A stretch of 64,000 nucleotides of DNA, from assembly GCA_905479065.1 (NCBI GenBank), contig CAJQLB010000029.1:1-64000 (forward strand), in the 5' to 3' direction. This document shows, one piece after another, positions 19,248-27,246 of this stretch (the stretch's first letter is position 1; each line of letters opens with the position of its first letter). Below the pieces are notes generated by a model. It was not told the DNA's origin and made no database searches. It saw only the letters and a list, made by a program, of their open reading frames with translations. Source of the stretch: an uncultured Flavobacteriaceae bacterium (GTDB lineage Bacteria > Bacteroidota > Bacteroidia > Flavobacteriales > Flavobacteriaceae). The translations under genes and the position numbers were made by a program.

Positions 19248-20168
19248 ATGATAGTACTTATTACAGGTGCCACAGGACTAATTGGACAGGAAATTGTTAA
19301 ACAATGTCACGAGAACAATATTCAGGTGCATTACCTAACAACCTCAAAATTGAAATTAGAAAACAAAAAGAGTTATCGCGGGTTTTTATGGAATCCTAAA
19401 ATAGGTTTTATTGATTTAGATTGTTTTGAAGGGGTAGAATTTATCATAAATTTAGCTGGGGCTACTATAGCAAAACCGTGGACTGCAAGCTACAAAATTG
19501 ACATCTTATCGAGTAGAATAAATGCAATGAAGTTGCTCTATGACACTATAAAACAACAAGGCATATCTATAAAACATATAGTTACGGCAAGTGCTATTGG
19601 TGTATATCCACATTCACTTACCCGTTACTATCAGGAAAATTTCACTGAATTTGATAACAGTTTTTTATCAGATGTTGTAATTAAATGGGAGGAAGAAGCT
19701 TCTCGTTTTGAAAATCTGAATATCTTAATATCCAAGGTTAGAATTGGCATTGTGTTGTCAAAAAGAGGAGGGGCATTATCAAAGTTAGTAGCACCAGTCA
19801 AATATGGATTGGGTAGTGCCTTTGGTCGTGGGGATCAATGGCAATCTTGGATTCATATCGAAGATTTGGCCTTCTTATTTTTACATGTAATTAAACATGA
19901 ACTTAAAGGAGTTTACAATGCTGTGGCTCCCAATAGCGTCACACAAAAAGATTTTATCCAAACTCTAGCAGAGGTCCTTAAAAGACCTGTTTTCCTACCT
20001 GCAGTACCGAGCTTTGTTTTGAAATTCATCCTAGGAGAGATGAGCACACTCATTTTAGGAAGCCAGCGAGTGAGCTCAAAAAAAATTGAAAGTACTGGTT
20101 TTTCTTTTAGATATCATCATTTAGATAATGCTCTTGAAGATTTATTACAAAAGAAAAGTAACACGTAA
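19248..20168 (+). CDS. SDR39U1-family NAD(P)-dependent epimerase-like protein
   Basis: A 306-residue extended short-chain dehydrogenase of the TIGR01777/YfcH type. The N-terminal nucleotide-binding motif TGATGLIG (residues 6-13) and the C-terminal DUF1731-like region (about 245-295, RPVFLPAVPSFVLK...LGEMS) are both clear. The start is fixed by the short distance from start to the glycine motif. Substrate is unknown. A -7 promoter element ends 4 nt before the ATG. A bidirectional terminator follows. Confidence 0.92.
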   Translation: MIVLITGATGLIGQEIVKQCHENNIQVHYLTTSKLKLENKKSYRGFLWNPKIGFIDLDCFEGVEFIINLAGATIAKPWTASYKIDILSSRINAMKLLYDTIKQQGISIKHIVTASAIGVYPHSLTRYYQENFTEFDNSFLSDVVIKWEEEASRFENLNILISKVRIGIVLSKRGGALSKLVAPVKYGLGSAFGRGDQWQSWIHIEDLAFLFLHVIKHELKGVYNAVAPNSVTQKDFIQTLAEVLKRPVFLPAVPSFVLKFILGEMSTLILGSQRVSSKKIESTGFSFRYHHLDNALEDLLQKKSNT

Positions 20169-20193
20169 TCCACACCTAGTTTTAATCATAAAA

Positions 20194-20220
20194 AAAAACC
20201 ACTCGATGAGAGTGGTTTTT
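20194..20220. terminator. Bidirectional terminator between SDR39U1 and YceI genes
   Basis: AAAAACCACTC (20194-20204) and GAGTGGTTTTT (20210-20220) form a perfect 11-bp stem around a 5-nt loop. The A-run on the left and T-run on the right allow it to end both convergent genes (stops at 20168 and 20237). Confidence 0.9.
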
Positions 20221-20236
20221 GTATTGCGATTATGTG

Positions 20237-20866
20237 TTAAGATTGTGAAACTTTAATCGTTAATTTAAGCTCTATCTCGTCATTGATAAATTTATCACCT
20301 AAATTATCAAAAAAGGATTTTGAACCATATTTCACATTCCACTTTGATCGATCAATTGTAAAAGCTTCACTTGTCAAAGTTACAGTTGTTCCATTTTTGA
20401 CCATCGTCACTGGAAACGTAACGTTGTTTTCAACATCCTTGAGCTTTAAGTTTCCTGAGAGCGTGTTAACACCATTTTCTAAAGCGTACCCCGTAATACC
20501 AAAGGAGGCACTCGCGAAACTTTCAACATCAAAAAAGTCTGCACTTTTTAAATGCCCTTCAAGTCTTTCAGATCCGTCATCATCTTTGATTGAAGTCATG
20601 TCAATTATAAAAGTGCCACTTTCTATTTGGTCTTTATTAATAGTCAAATTACCAGAGTCAATTTGTATCGTGCCAGAGTGTGTACCTGTAGGTTTGAATC
20701 CAGTCCATTGAATGACTGATTCAGTCACATTCGCTTTATATTTTGTTGAATTGCTTTCAGAGGTGGCAACGTTAAGGGCGTCTTTAGTAATGGCTTTCTC
20801 TGCTTTGTTTTTACAACCTAAGAAGGCGATAGTGATGAGGGTTAAAATAGTTATTTTGTGCAACAT
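20237..20866 (-). CDS. YceI-family lipid-binding lipoprotein
   Basis: A 209-residue protein with a lipoprotein signal (Cys18 in FLGC) and a YceI lipocalin-like barrel: ESVIQWTGFKPTGTHSGTI at the start of the domain, SADFFDVESF in the middle and FTIDRSKWNVKYG near the end. YceI proteins bind polyprenyl or other amphiphilic chains in the periplasm. The gene has its own -7 element upstream and is divergent from grpE. Confidence 0.93.
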   Translation of the reverse strand: MLHKITILTLITIAFLGCKNKAEKAITKDALNVATSESNSTKYKANVTESVIQWTGFKPTGTHSGTIQIDSGNLTINKDQIESGTFIIDMTSIKDDDGSERLEGHLKSADFFDVESFASASFGITGYALENGVNTLSGNLKLKDVENNVTFPVTMVKNGTTVTLTSEAFTIDRSKWNVKYGSKSFFDNLGDKFINDEIELKLTIKVSQS

Positions 20867-20898
20867 AGTTTCAATATTATGATGAGTTAATTTTCGTT

Positions 20899-20906
20899 CA
20901 AAATTA
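20899..20906 (-). promoter_or_regulatory. Promoter -7 element of the yceI-like gene
   Basis: Minus-strand TAATTTTG matches TAnnTTTG, 32 nt before the yceI ATG. No -33 TTG was seen at the right spacing. Confidence 0.4.
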
Positions 20907-20959
20907 ATTAACCATAACTCATTTATTGTTAAAAAAATATCAAAATATTTAATGACATT

Positions 20960-20991
20960 TTGACATTTATATCATAATGGCAGTACTTTTG
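20960..20991 (+). promoter_or_regulatory. Complete grpE-dnaJ promoter (TTG / TAnnTTTG)
   Basis: TTG at 20960-20962 and TACTTTTG at 20984-20991 are separated by 21 nt, within the spacing described for the Bacteroidota primary sigma factor. The leader to the grpE ATG is about 35-43 nt. This is one of the two best two-element promoters in the window. No CIRCE element was seen. Confidence 0.65.
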
Positions 20992-21034
20992 ACAATAATT
21001 TGAAAAAACAATTCAATATTAGTGTTATATCACC

Positions 21035-21580
21035 ATGGGTAAGAAAAATAAAAAAAAAGAGACTAGCGATAAGTCAACGAGTAAAGGTAATGTTAATGAA
21101 GCAGCGAAAAATGACGTTGATAATGGCACCACAGAGGAAAAATTACAAGGAGAATTAAAAAATGAAAATGATAAATTTTTAAGACTGTTTGCTGAATTTG
21201 AAAACTACAAAAAACGAACAAATAAAGAGCGAATAGAGCTTTTCAAAACAGCAAGTATGGATGTGATGGTGTCACTTCTACCTATCCTAGATGACTTTGA
21301 ACGCGCTTTAAACCACATTGATGAGGATAAAGAAGCAGAAGATTTAAGAAAAGGAGTGATGTTAATTTATCAGAAATTACTATCGACTCTTGAACAAAAA
21401 GGGTTATCTGTAATGAAAATTGAAAAGGGTGATGCGTTTAATGCAGATGATCATGAGGCAATAACTCAAATTCCAGCTCCAGAAGAGAACTTAAAAGGTA
21501 AAATCATAGATATTATAGAGAAAGGCTACAAACTTGGTGATAAAGTAATACGTTTTCCTAAAGTTGTTATTGGTCAATAA
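21035..21580 (+). CDS. grpE: Nucleotide exchange factor GrpE
   Basis: A 181-residue cytoplasmic co-chaperone that releases ADP from DnaK. The N-terminus is charged and low-complexity (about residues 1-35), followed by a long coiled coil with FAEFENYKKRTNKER, then the GrpE beta domain with FNADDHEAI and the C-terminal GYKLGDKVIRFPKVVI. dnaJ follows after 12 nt, so the two form an operon; dnaK is not in the window. A two-element promoter lies upstream. Confidence 0.96.
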   Translation: MGKKNKKKETSDKSTSKGNVNEAAKNDVDNGTTEEKLQGELKNENDKFLRLFAEFENYKKRTNKERIELFKTASMDVMVSLLPILDDFERALNHIDEDKEAEDLRKGVMLIYQKLLSTLEQKGLSVMKIEKGDAFNADDHEAITQIPAPEENLKGKIIDIIEKGYKLGDKVIRFPKVVIGQ

Positions 21581-21592
21581 AAAAACAGTCAA

Positions 21593-22711
21593 ATGGCAAA
21601 ACAAGATTATTACGAAATATTAGGGATTAGTAAAGGTGCAAGTGCAAGTGAAATTAAGAAGGCATATCGAAAAATGGCTCTCAAGTACCACCCTGACAAA
21701 AACCCCAACAATAAAGAGGCGGAGGAAAGTTTTAAAAAAGCTGCTGAGGCCTACGAAGTTCTGAGTGATTCAGATAAAAAGGCACGCTATGATCAGTTTG
21801 GTCATCAGGCTTTTGAAGGGGGTGCTGGCGGCTTTGGTGGAGGTATGAACATGGATGATATCTTTAGCCAATTTGGAGATATATTTGGTGGTGCTTTTGG
21901 AGGCGGTGGTGGTTTCTCGGGCTTTGGAGGTCAAAGACAAAGAGTTGTAAAAGGGAGTAATTTACGAATTCGAGTAAAATTATCTCTTGAGGAAATTGCC
22001 AATGGTGTTGAAAAGAAAGTAAAAGTAAAAAGAAAAACAAAAGCACCAGGAACTACCTACAAAACATGCTCTACTTGTAATGGTACGGGTCAAGTAACTC
22101 GTATTGCAAATACGATATTGGGACGTATGCAAACAGCATCGCCTTGTACAACCTGTGGTGGTGCAGGTGAAATGATTGATAAAAAACCAGCGGGGTCTGA
22201 TTCACAGGGATTAATATTGAATGAAGAAACAGTTTCTATAAAAATTCCAGCCGGTGTTGTTGATGGAATGCAATTAAAGGTGTCAGGTAAAGGTAATGAC
22301 GCTCCAGGGAATGGTATATCTGGTGATTTGTTGGTAGCAATAACTGAGCAAAATCATCCTAGCTTGCAACGGGAGGGCGATAATTTACATTACGATTTGT
22401 ATGTCAGTATACCAGACGCTGTACTTGGGTCTTCAACCGAAATCGATACTGTTACAGGTAAGGTTAGAATAAAAATTGATGCTGGTGTACAGTCAGGTAA
22501 GATTTTACGATTAAGAGGGAAGGGAATTCCGAGCATTAATGGTTATGGAAAAGGTGATTTATTAGTTCATGTCAATGTATGGACTCCCAAAACATTAGAC
22601 AAAAAACAAAAAGAGTTTTTTGAAAATATGAAAAATGATGAGCATTTTAAACCAAAACCAGAAAGTTCGGATAAGTCGTTTTTTGAGAAAGTAAAAGATA
22701 TGTTTTCATAA
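21593..22711 (+). CDS. dnaJ: Chaperone DnaJ with a reduced zinc-binding domain
   Basis: DnaJ (Hsp40) delivers unfolded proteins to DnaK and stimulates its ATPase. The 372-residue protein has a J domain with HPD at 33-35, a Gly/Phe region at about 70-115, and a C-terminal substrate-binding region with [17 protein letters not shown]. The zinc region has only two CxxCxGxG motifs, with cysteines at 159, 162, 185 and 188, instead of four. The two kept motifs align with motifs 2 and 3, which make up zinc centre II; the flanking motifs of centre I are replaced by KTKAPGTTY and [10 protein letters not shown]. The frame is clean, so this is a family variant, not damage. Confidence 0.95.
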   Translation: MAKQDYYEILGISKGASASEIKKAYRKMALKYHPDKNPNNKEAEESFKKAAEAYEVLSDSDKKARYDQFGHQAFEGGAGGFGGGMNMDDIFSQFGDIFGGAFGGGGGFSGFGGQRQRVVKGSNLRIRVKLSLEEIANGVEKKVKVKRKTKAPGTTYKTCSTCNGTGQVTRIANTILGRMQTASPCTTCGGAGEMIDKKPAGSDSQGLILNEETVSIKIPAGVVDGMQLKVSGKGNDAPGNGISGDLLVAITEQNHPSLQREGDNLHYDLYVSIPDAVLGSSTEIDTVTGKVRIKIDAGVQSGKILRLRGKGIPSINGYGKGDLLVHVNVWTPKTLDKKQKEFFENMKNDEHFKPKPESSDKSFFEKVKDMFS

Positions 22712-22808
22712 ATTTTAAAAACATATATTGGACAAAAATTAAGTGTTCAAATGTGTCTCGAAATAGAAAGTAATCAACATGATTTTCTGTTAATAAAATA
22801 AAAAATAG

Positions 22809-22816
22809 TATATTTG
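22809..22816 (+). promoter_or_regulatory. Orphan promoter -7 element in the dnaJ-ABC gap
   Basis: TATATTTG matches TAnnTTTG but no ORF begins soon after it; instead a hairpin-rich stretch and a terminator (22869-22908) follow. The predicted start point is near 22823. No -33 TTG was seen. Confidence 0.3.
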
Positions 22817-22822
22817 ATTTAC

Positions 22823-22908
22823 TGCTGTTTTTAACAGTGGTAATTTTTCTTTTTCATAGCAATTTTTTCCCATCCTTAATTCATTTTGAGGGTGGGTTTT
22901 GTTTTTTT
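22823..22908 (+). ncRNA. Candidate small RNA, about 85 nt
   Basis: Between a -7 element and a good terminator lies a short stretch without an ORF. It would begin with a small hairpin (CTGTT TTT AACAG, about 22825-22837), then a U-rich single-stranded segment, then the terminator stem. This is inferred only from layout. The alternative is that this is simply the 3' end of the dnaJ message, with the -7 match due to chance. Confidence 0.2.
22869..22908 (+). terminator. Rho-independent terminator downstream of dnaJ
   Basis: CCCATCCT (22869-22876) pairs with AGGGTGGG (22889-22896) through 8 bp including one U-G wobble, with a 12-nt loop, followed by TTTTGTTTTTTT. It separates grpE-dnaJ from the ABC exporter operon, 157 nt after the dnaJ stop. 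Confidence 0.75.
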
Positions 22909-22989
22909 ATCAAATCTTACATTAATTATGAATGATGCTGTAACATTTAATATCTTAGCGAGACCAATCTTATTATAATATTTATTTTT

Positions 22990-23916
22990 ATGAAGCATTT
23001 ATTAGTGACGAAATCAGTCTCTAAAAGTTTTGGAAATTTCAAAGCTTTAAATGACGTCTCAATTGAGGTCCCTACCCGAAGTATTTTTGGACTACTTGGA
23101 CCAAATGGAGCTGGCAAAACAACATTAATAAGGATTATTAATCAAATTACTATGCCAGATTCTGGAAGTGTTTTATTAGACGGAGAGCTTTTACAACCTA
23201 ATGATATTCAGTACATAGGTTATCTCCCTGAGGAGCGCGGTTTATATAAATCCATGAAAGTAGGTGAACAAGCTTTATACTTGGCGCAACTCAAAGGAAT
23301 GAGCAAAGCAGAGGCCAAAAAACGCTTAAAGTATTGGTTTGATAAACTTGAAATTGGAGATTGGTGGGACAAAAAAATTCAAGAGCTTTCCAAAGGGATG
23401 GCTCAAAAAATACAATTTGTAGTGACCGTTTTACACCAACCAAAACTATTAATATTTGATGAGCCTTTTTCAGGATTTGATCCGATCAATGCAAACTTGA
23501 TAAAGGACGAAATACTGCAACTTAGAGATGAAGGATCCACGGTTATTTTTTCAACTCATAGAATGGAGTCTGTTGAGGAACTGTGTGATCACATTGCTCT
23601 TATTCACAAGTCCAATAAGATTTTAGAAGGACCATTACAAGATATCAAAAAAACCTATAAGACACATACTTTTGAGGTTGGTTTGGTTACAGATAATGAA
23701 GATAGATTGAAAGAAATTATTCAGCAAAATTTTGAAATTGCGCAGGCAGATTTTAAGTCGTTAAATGATGACCTGAAATTAAATATCAAGCTAAAACCAA
23801 ATGAAACATCAAATGATTTATTATCTTTTTTAACTCAAAAGGCAGAAGTCAATCACTTTATTGAGTTAATTCCTACTGCAAATGATATTTTTATTCAAAC
23901 CATAAAAAATTATTGA
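22990..23916 (+). CDS. ABC exporter ATP-binding protein (NatA-like)
   Basis: A 308-residue ABC ATPase. Walker A is GPNGAGKTT at 37-45, the signature is LSKGMAQK near 129-136, and Walker B is LLIFDEPFSGFDP followed by the switch His in STHRMES. The C-terminal ~90 residues are a DUF4162-like extension common in NatA-type exporters. It partners with the permease that follows; their reading frames meet at TTGATAATG. It is the first gene of a four-gene operon that also holds a mechanosensitive channel and a response regulator. Substrate unknown; sodium, drug or lipid export are all possible. Confidence 0.93.
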   Translation: MKHLLVTKSVSKSFGNFKALNDVSIEVPTRSIFGLLGPNGAGKTTLIRIINQITMPDSGSVLLDGELLQPNDIQYIGYLPEERGLYKSMKVGEQALYLAQLKGMSKAEAKKRLKYWFDKLEIGDWWDKKIQELSKGMAQKIQFVVTVLHQPKLLIFDEPFSGFDPINANLIKDEILQLRDEGSTVIFSTHRMESVEELCDHIALIHKSNKILEGPLQDIKKTYKTHTFEVGLVTDNEDRLKEIIQQNFEIAQADFKSLNDDLKLNIKLKPNETSNDLLSFLTQKAEVNHFIELIPTANDIFIQTIKNY

Positions 23917-23918
23917 TA

Positions 23919-25229
23919 ATGAACCACCTACCGCTTATTATTAAAAGAGAATATTTAACTAAAGTTAAAAATAAATCGTTCATTATTATGACTATTTTGA
24001 GTCCAATCATATTGATGGCTCTTTTTGCTGTAGTTGCTTATTTATCTCAATTAAACAACAATAAAGAACGTACTATTTCTATATTGGATGAATCTGGTCA
24101 AATTAGTGTCATTTTCAAAAATACAGAAAACACAAAGTACACTATGTTAGAAGACATGTCTTTGAAAGAAGCCAAAGACTTGGTAGAATTAAACGGTAAT
24201 TATGGTTTGTTGCATATTCCAAATAATACAAATTTAGATAACATTGCTCAGGACATTCGTTTTTACTCTGAAGATACGCCTTCGTTAACGGTGATCTCAA
24301 GAATTGAGAGTAAGTTGGAGAAAAAAATTACTGATTTAAAATTACAACAAGCGGGTGTTGACATTGCACAAATTAAAGCTTCAAAAACTTATATTGATGT
24401 CGTACAGGAAAGCTATCAAGGCGAGAAAACCTCTAAAATGGATAATGTGATAAAATTGGCATTTGGTGGCTTTGCAGGATATTTACTATTTATGTTTATT
24501 ATCATTTATGGTAATATGATTATGAGAAGTGTAATTGAAGAGAAAACTAGCAGAATTATTGAGGTTATTATTTCTTCTGTCAAACCAATTCAGCTAATGA
24601 TGGGTAAAATTATTGGAACTTCTTTGGCAGGAATAACTCAATTTGTTATTTGGATTGTTTTAGGAGGAGTTTTAATGACTGTCGTATCGATAGTATTTGG
24701 AATTAATGTTGCCGAAATGCAAACACCCCAGCAGGAGATTATGCAACAAGCTGCACAATCTGTGGAAACTAATGAAATGCAAAATTTGATTTCTGCTATT
24801 TATCATCTTCCCATGACTAACTTAGTCGTCGCGTTTATTTTATTTTTTATTGGAGGCTATCTTTTATACAGTGCCCTTTATGCGGCGATAGGAGCTGCTG
24901 TGGATAATGAAACTGATACACAGCAATTTATGTTGCCTATTCTGATGCCCCTAATATTAGCGGTGTATGTTGGAGTTTTTACGGTTATTGAAGACCCTCA
25001 CGGCACAGTATCCACAATTTTTTCATTTATACCACTAACCTCACCGGTTGTGATGCTTATGAGAATTCCTTTTGGTGTCCCTATTTGGCAGCAATTGTTG
25101 GCTCTTGGTATACTAATTGCTACTTTTATTGTTATTGTTTGGTTTGCAGCAAAAATTTATCGAGTAGGCATATTAATGTATGGTAAAAAACCGAGCTACA
25201 AGGAGCTTTATAAATGGTTGAGGTATTAA
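23919..25229 (+). CDS. ABC exporter permease (NatB/ABC-2 type)
   Basis: A 436-residue ABC-2 membrane protein. It has one N-terminal membrane segment (about residues 20-43), a large extracytoplasmic domain (about 45-175), and five further segments in the C-terminal half. The motif EEKTSRIIEVIISSVKP near 208 is typical of NatB/YhaP permeases. I chose ATG at 23919, 2 nt after the ATPase stop; a TTG two codons earlier would overlap it. The mscS-like gene starts 7 nt after its stop. Confidence 0.93.
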   Translation: MNHLPLIIKREYLTKVKNKSFIIMTILSPIILMALFAVVAYLSQLNNNKERTISILDESGQISVIFKNTENTKYTMLEDMSLKEAKDLVELNGNYGLLHIPNNTNLDNIAQDIRFYSEDTPSLTVISRIESKLEKKITDLKLQQAGVDIAQIKASKTYIDVVQESYQGEKTSKMDNVIKLAFGGFAGYLLFMFIIIYGNMIMRSVIEEKTSRIIEVIISSVKPIQLMMGKIIGTSLAGITQFVIWIVLGGVLMTVVSIVFGINVAEMQTPQQEIMQQAAQSVETNEMQNLISAIYHLPMTNLVVAFILFFIGGYLLYSALYAAIGAAVDNETDTQQFMLPILMPLILAVYVGVFTVIEDPHGTVSTIFSFIPLTSPVVMLMRIPFGVPIWQQLLALGILIATFIVIVWFAAKIYRVGILMYGKKPSYKELYKWLRY

Positions 25230-25236
25230 AGGATAA

Positions 25237-26061
25237 ATGAAAAACATAAAAGACTTATTAAACATATCATTTAATTTGACGCAAGGTGTTGAGATATCGA
25301 TTCAAGATATTTTAATTTTAATTGTTGTTTTAATCATAGCCAATGTTCTTCTTCGTTTGATTCGAAAATTGATGACAAGAAGAATGCCAGATGATGATAA
25401 GTTAAAATTTAAAGCTGTTTTTTCATATGGTAAATGGTTCGTCTATGTCATTATTTTTTTAATTACTCTGCACTCAGTTGGTGTCAATGTGACGGGTGTA
25501 TTCGCTGCTTCAGCAGCACTTCTTATAGGTATAGGTTTGGCATTACAAACACTGTTTCAAGATATTATCTCTGGGATATTTATTTTAGTGGATCAAACAG
25601 TTCATGTTGGTGATATTATAGAAATAGAAGGAAAAGTTGGTCGCGTTGAAGAAATAAAGCTGAGGACAACAAGAGCAACAACAGCAGACAATAAAGTACT
25701 GGTGATTCCCAATCATTTGTACTTAACCAACAGTCTTTATAATTGGACTCAAAATGGTGCTATAACTAGAGAAAGTGTGACGGTAGGTGTTGCATACGGC
25801 AGTGATATTCGTTTGGTAGAACAATTGTTGTTACAGGCAGCAGGTAACCATGTCCGTGTTTTGTCAAAACCTTTGCCAACCGTTTTATTTACAGATTTTG
25901 GAGATAGTTCATTAAATTTTAAACTAGTTTTTAGTTTGGAAGATAGTTTTAATGCAAGATTTACACAAAGCGATATTAGATTCGAAATAGATAAACTATT
26001 TAAAGAGCATAACATAACAATACCATTTCCACAACGAGAAGTTCACTTATACAAACAATAA
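25237..26061 (+). CDS. MscS-family mechanosensitive ion channel
   Basis: A 274-residue small-conductance channel homologue in the inner membrane. Membrane segments are at about 22-42, 63-82 and 88-110, the last being the glycine/alanine-rich pore helix (SAALLIGIGLALQTLFQDIISG). The MscS beta domain follows with VGDIIEIEGKVGRVEEI and the C-terminal alpha-beta domain. It probably opens under osmotic downshock. It lies 7 nt after the ABC permease and 13 nt before a response regulator, an arrangement that suggests a joint envelope-stress task. Confidence 0.94.
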   Translation: MKNIKDLLNISFNLTQGVEISIQDILILIVVLIIANVLLRLIRKLMTRRMPDDDKLKFKAVFSYGKWFVYVIIFLITLHSVGVNVTGVFAASAALLIGIGLALQTLFQDIISGIFILVDQTVHVGDIIEIEGKVGRVEEIKLRTTRATTADNKVLVIPNHLYLTNSLYNWTQNGAITRESVTVGVAYGSDIRLVEQLLLQAAGNHVRVLSKPLPTVLFTDFGDSSLNFKLVFSLEDSFNARFTQSDIRFEIDKLFKEHNITIPFPQREVHLYKQ

Positions 26062-26074
26062 TTAAGTATAAATT

Positions 26075-27238
26075 ATGTCAAAAATATTAGTCATTGAAGA
26101 TGAGGCAGCTATCAGACGAGTTCTGATAAAAATATTATCAGAGGAAAATGAAAGTTATCAAGTAGAGGAAGCCGAAGACGGATTAGTGGGGATAGAGAAG
26201 GTTAAAAATGATGATTATGATCTCATTTTATGTGATATTAAAATGCCAAAAATGGATGGTGTTGAGGTCCTTGAGGCTGTTAAAAAAATTAAGCCTGAAA
26301 TTCCAATTGTTATGATTTCGGGACATGGTGACTTGGATACTGCAGTCAACACCATGCGATTAGGTGCTTTTGATTATATTTCAAAACCTCCTGATTTAAA
26401 TCGGCTACTTAATACGGTTCGAATTGCACTTGACAGAAAAGAACTTGTTATTGAAAATAAACTTTTGAAGAAAAAAGTTAGTAAGAATTACAGAATGATT
26501 GGCGAAAGTAAAGCCATAACTCACATAAAGGAGATTATTGAAAAAGTTGCTGGAACTGATGCCCGTGTACTAATTACTGGTCCAAATGGTACAGGAAAAG
26601 AGTTAGTGGCTCATTGGTTACACGAAAAAAGTACACGTTCAAAAGGAGCACTGATTGAGGTGAATTGTGCTGCCATTCCTTCAGAACTTATCGAGAGCGA
26701 GCTTTTTGGACACGTCAAAGGGGCTTTTACAAGCGCTAATAAGGACAGGGCGGGTAAATTCGAAGCAGCAAATGGAGGTACAATATTTTTAGATGAAATT
26801 GGTGACATGAGCTTATCTGCACAAGCAAAAGTATTACGGGCTCTTCAAGAAAGCCGAATACAAAGAGTAGGGAGTGATAAAGACATAAAGGTTAATGTGC
26901 GTGTGGTCGCAGCGACTAATAAAAATTTAAAAAAAGAAATTCAAGAGGGAAATTTTAGAGAAGATTTATATCACAGACTAGCCGTCATATTAATCAAGGT
27001 ACCGTCGTTAAATGATAGACGTGAAGACATTCCATTGCTCATTGATTATTTTTCAAGAAAAATAGGAACTGAGCAAGGTAACGTCAAAAAAGATTTTTCT
27101 AAAAGTGCAATAAAATTGTTACAAGCTTATGATTGGACAGGAAATATACGAGAATTGAGAAATGTTGTGGAACGACTGATTATTTTGGGAGAACAAGAAA
27201 TAAGTGAAAGTGATGTCAGATTATTTGCCAGTAAATAG
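26075..27238 (+). CDS. NtrC-like response regulator lacking a DNA-binding domain
   Basis: A 387-residue protein with a receiver domain (acidic ED at 9-10, phospho-acceptor Asp54, Lys104) and a sigma-54-interaction AAA+ domain: Walker A GPNGTGKE at 169-176, Walker B GGTIFLDEIGD at 234-244. The sigma-54-contacting loop reads GAFTSA (216-221) instead of GAFTGA. The protein stops about 25 residues after WTGNIRELRNVVERL, so the Fis-type HTH is missing. It may act on sigma-54 from solution, or do something else. No histidine kinase is encoded nearby. It is the last gene of the ABC-MscS operon and is convergent with the next gene. Confidence 0.92.
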   Translation: MSKILVIEDEAAIRRVLIKILSEENESYQVEEAEDGLVGIEKVKNDDYDLILCDIKMPKMDGVEVLEAVKKIKPEIPIVMISGHGDLDTAVNTMRLGAFDYISKPPDLNRLLNTVRIALDRKELVIENKLLKKKVSKNYRMIGESKAITHIKEIIEKVAGTDARVLITGPNGTGKELVAHWLHEKSTRSKGALIEVNCAAIPSELIESELFGHVKGAFTSANKDRAGKFEAANGGTIFLDEIGDMSLSAQAKVLRALQESRIQRVGSDKDIKVNVRVVAATNKNLKKEIQEGNFREDLYHRLAVILIKVPSLNDRREDIPLLIDYFSRKIGTEQGNVKKDFSKSAIKLLQAYDWTGNIRELRNVVERLIILGEQEISESDVRLFASK

Positions 27239-27246
27239 TCTTTGTT

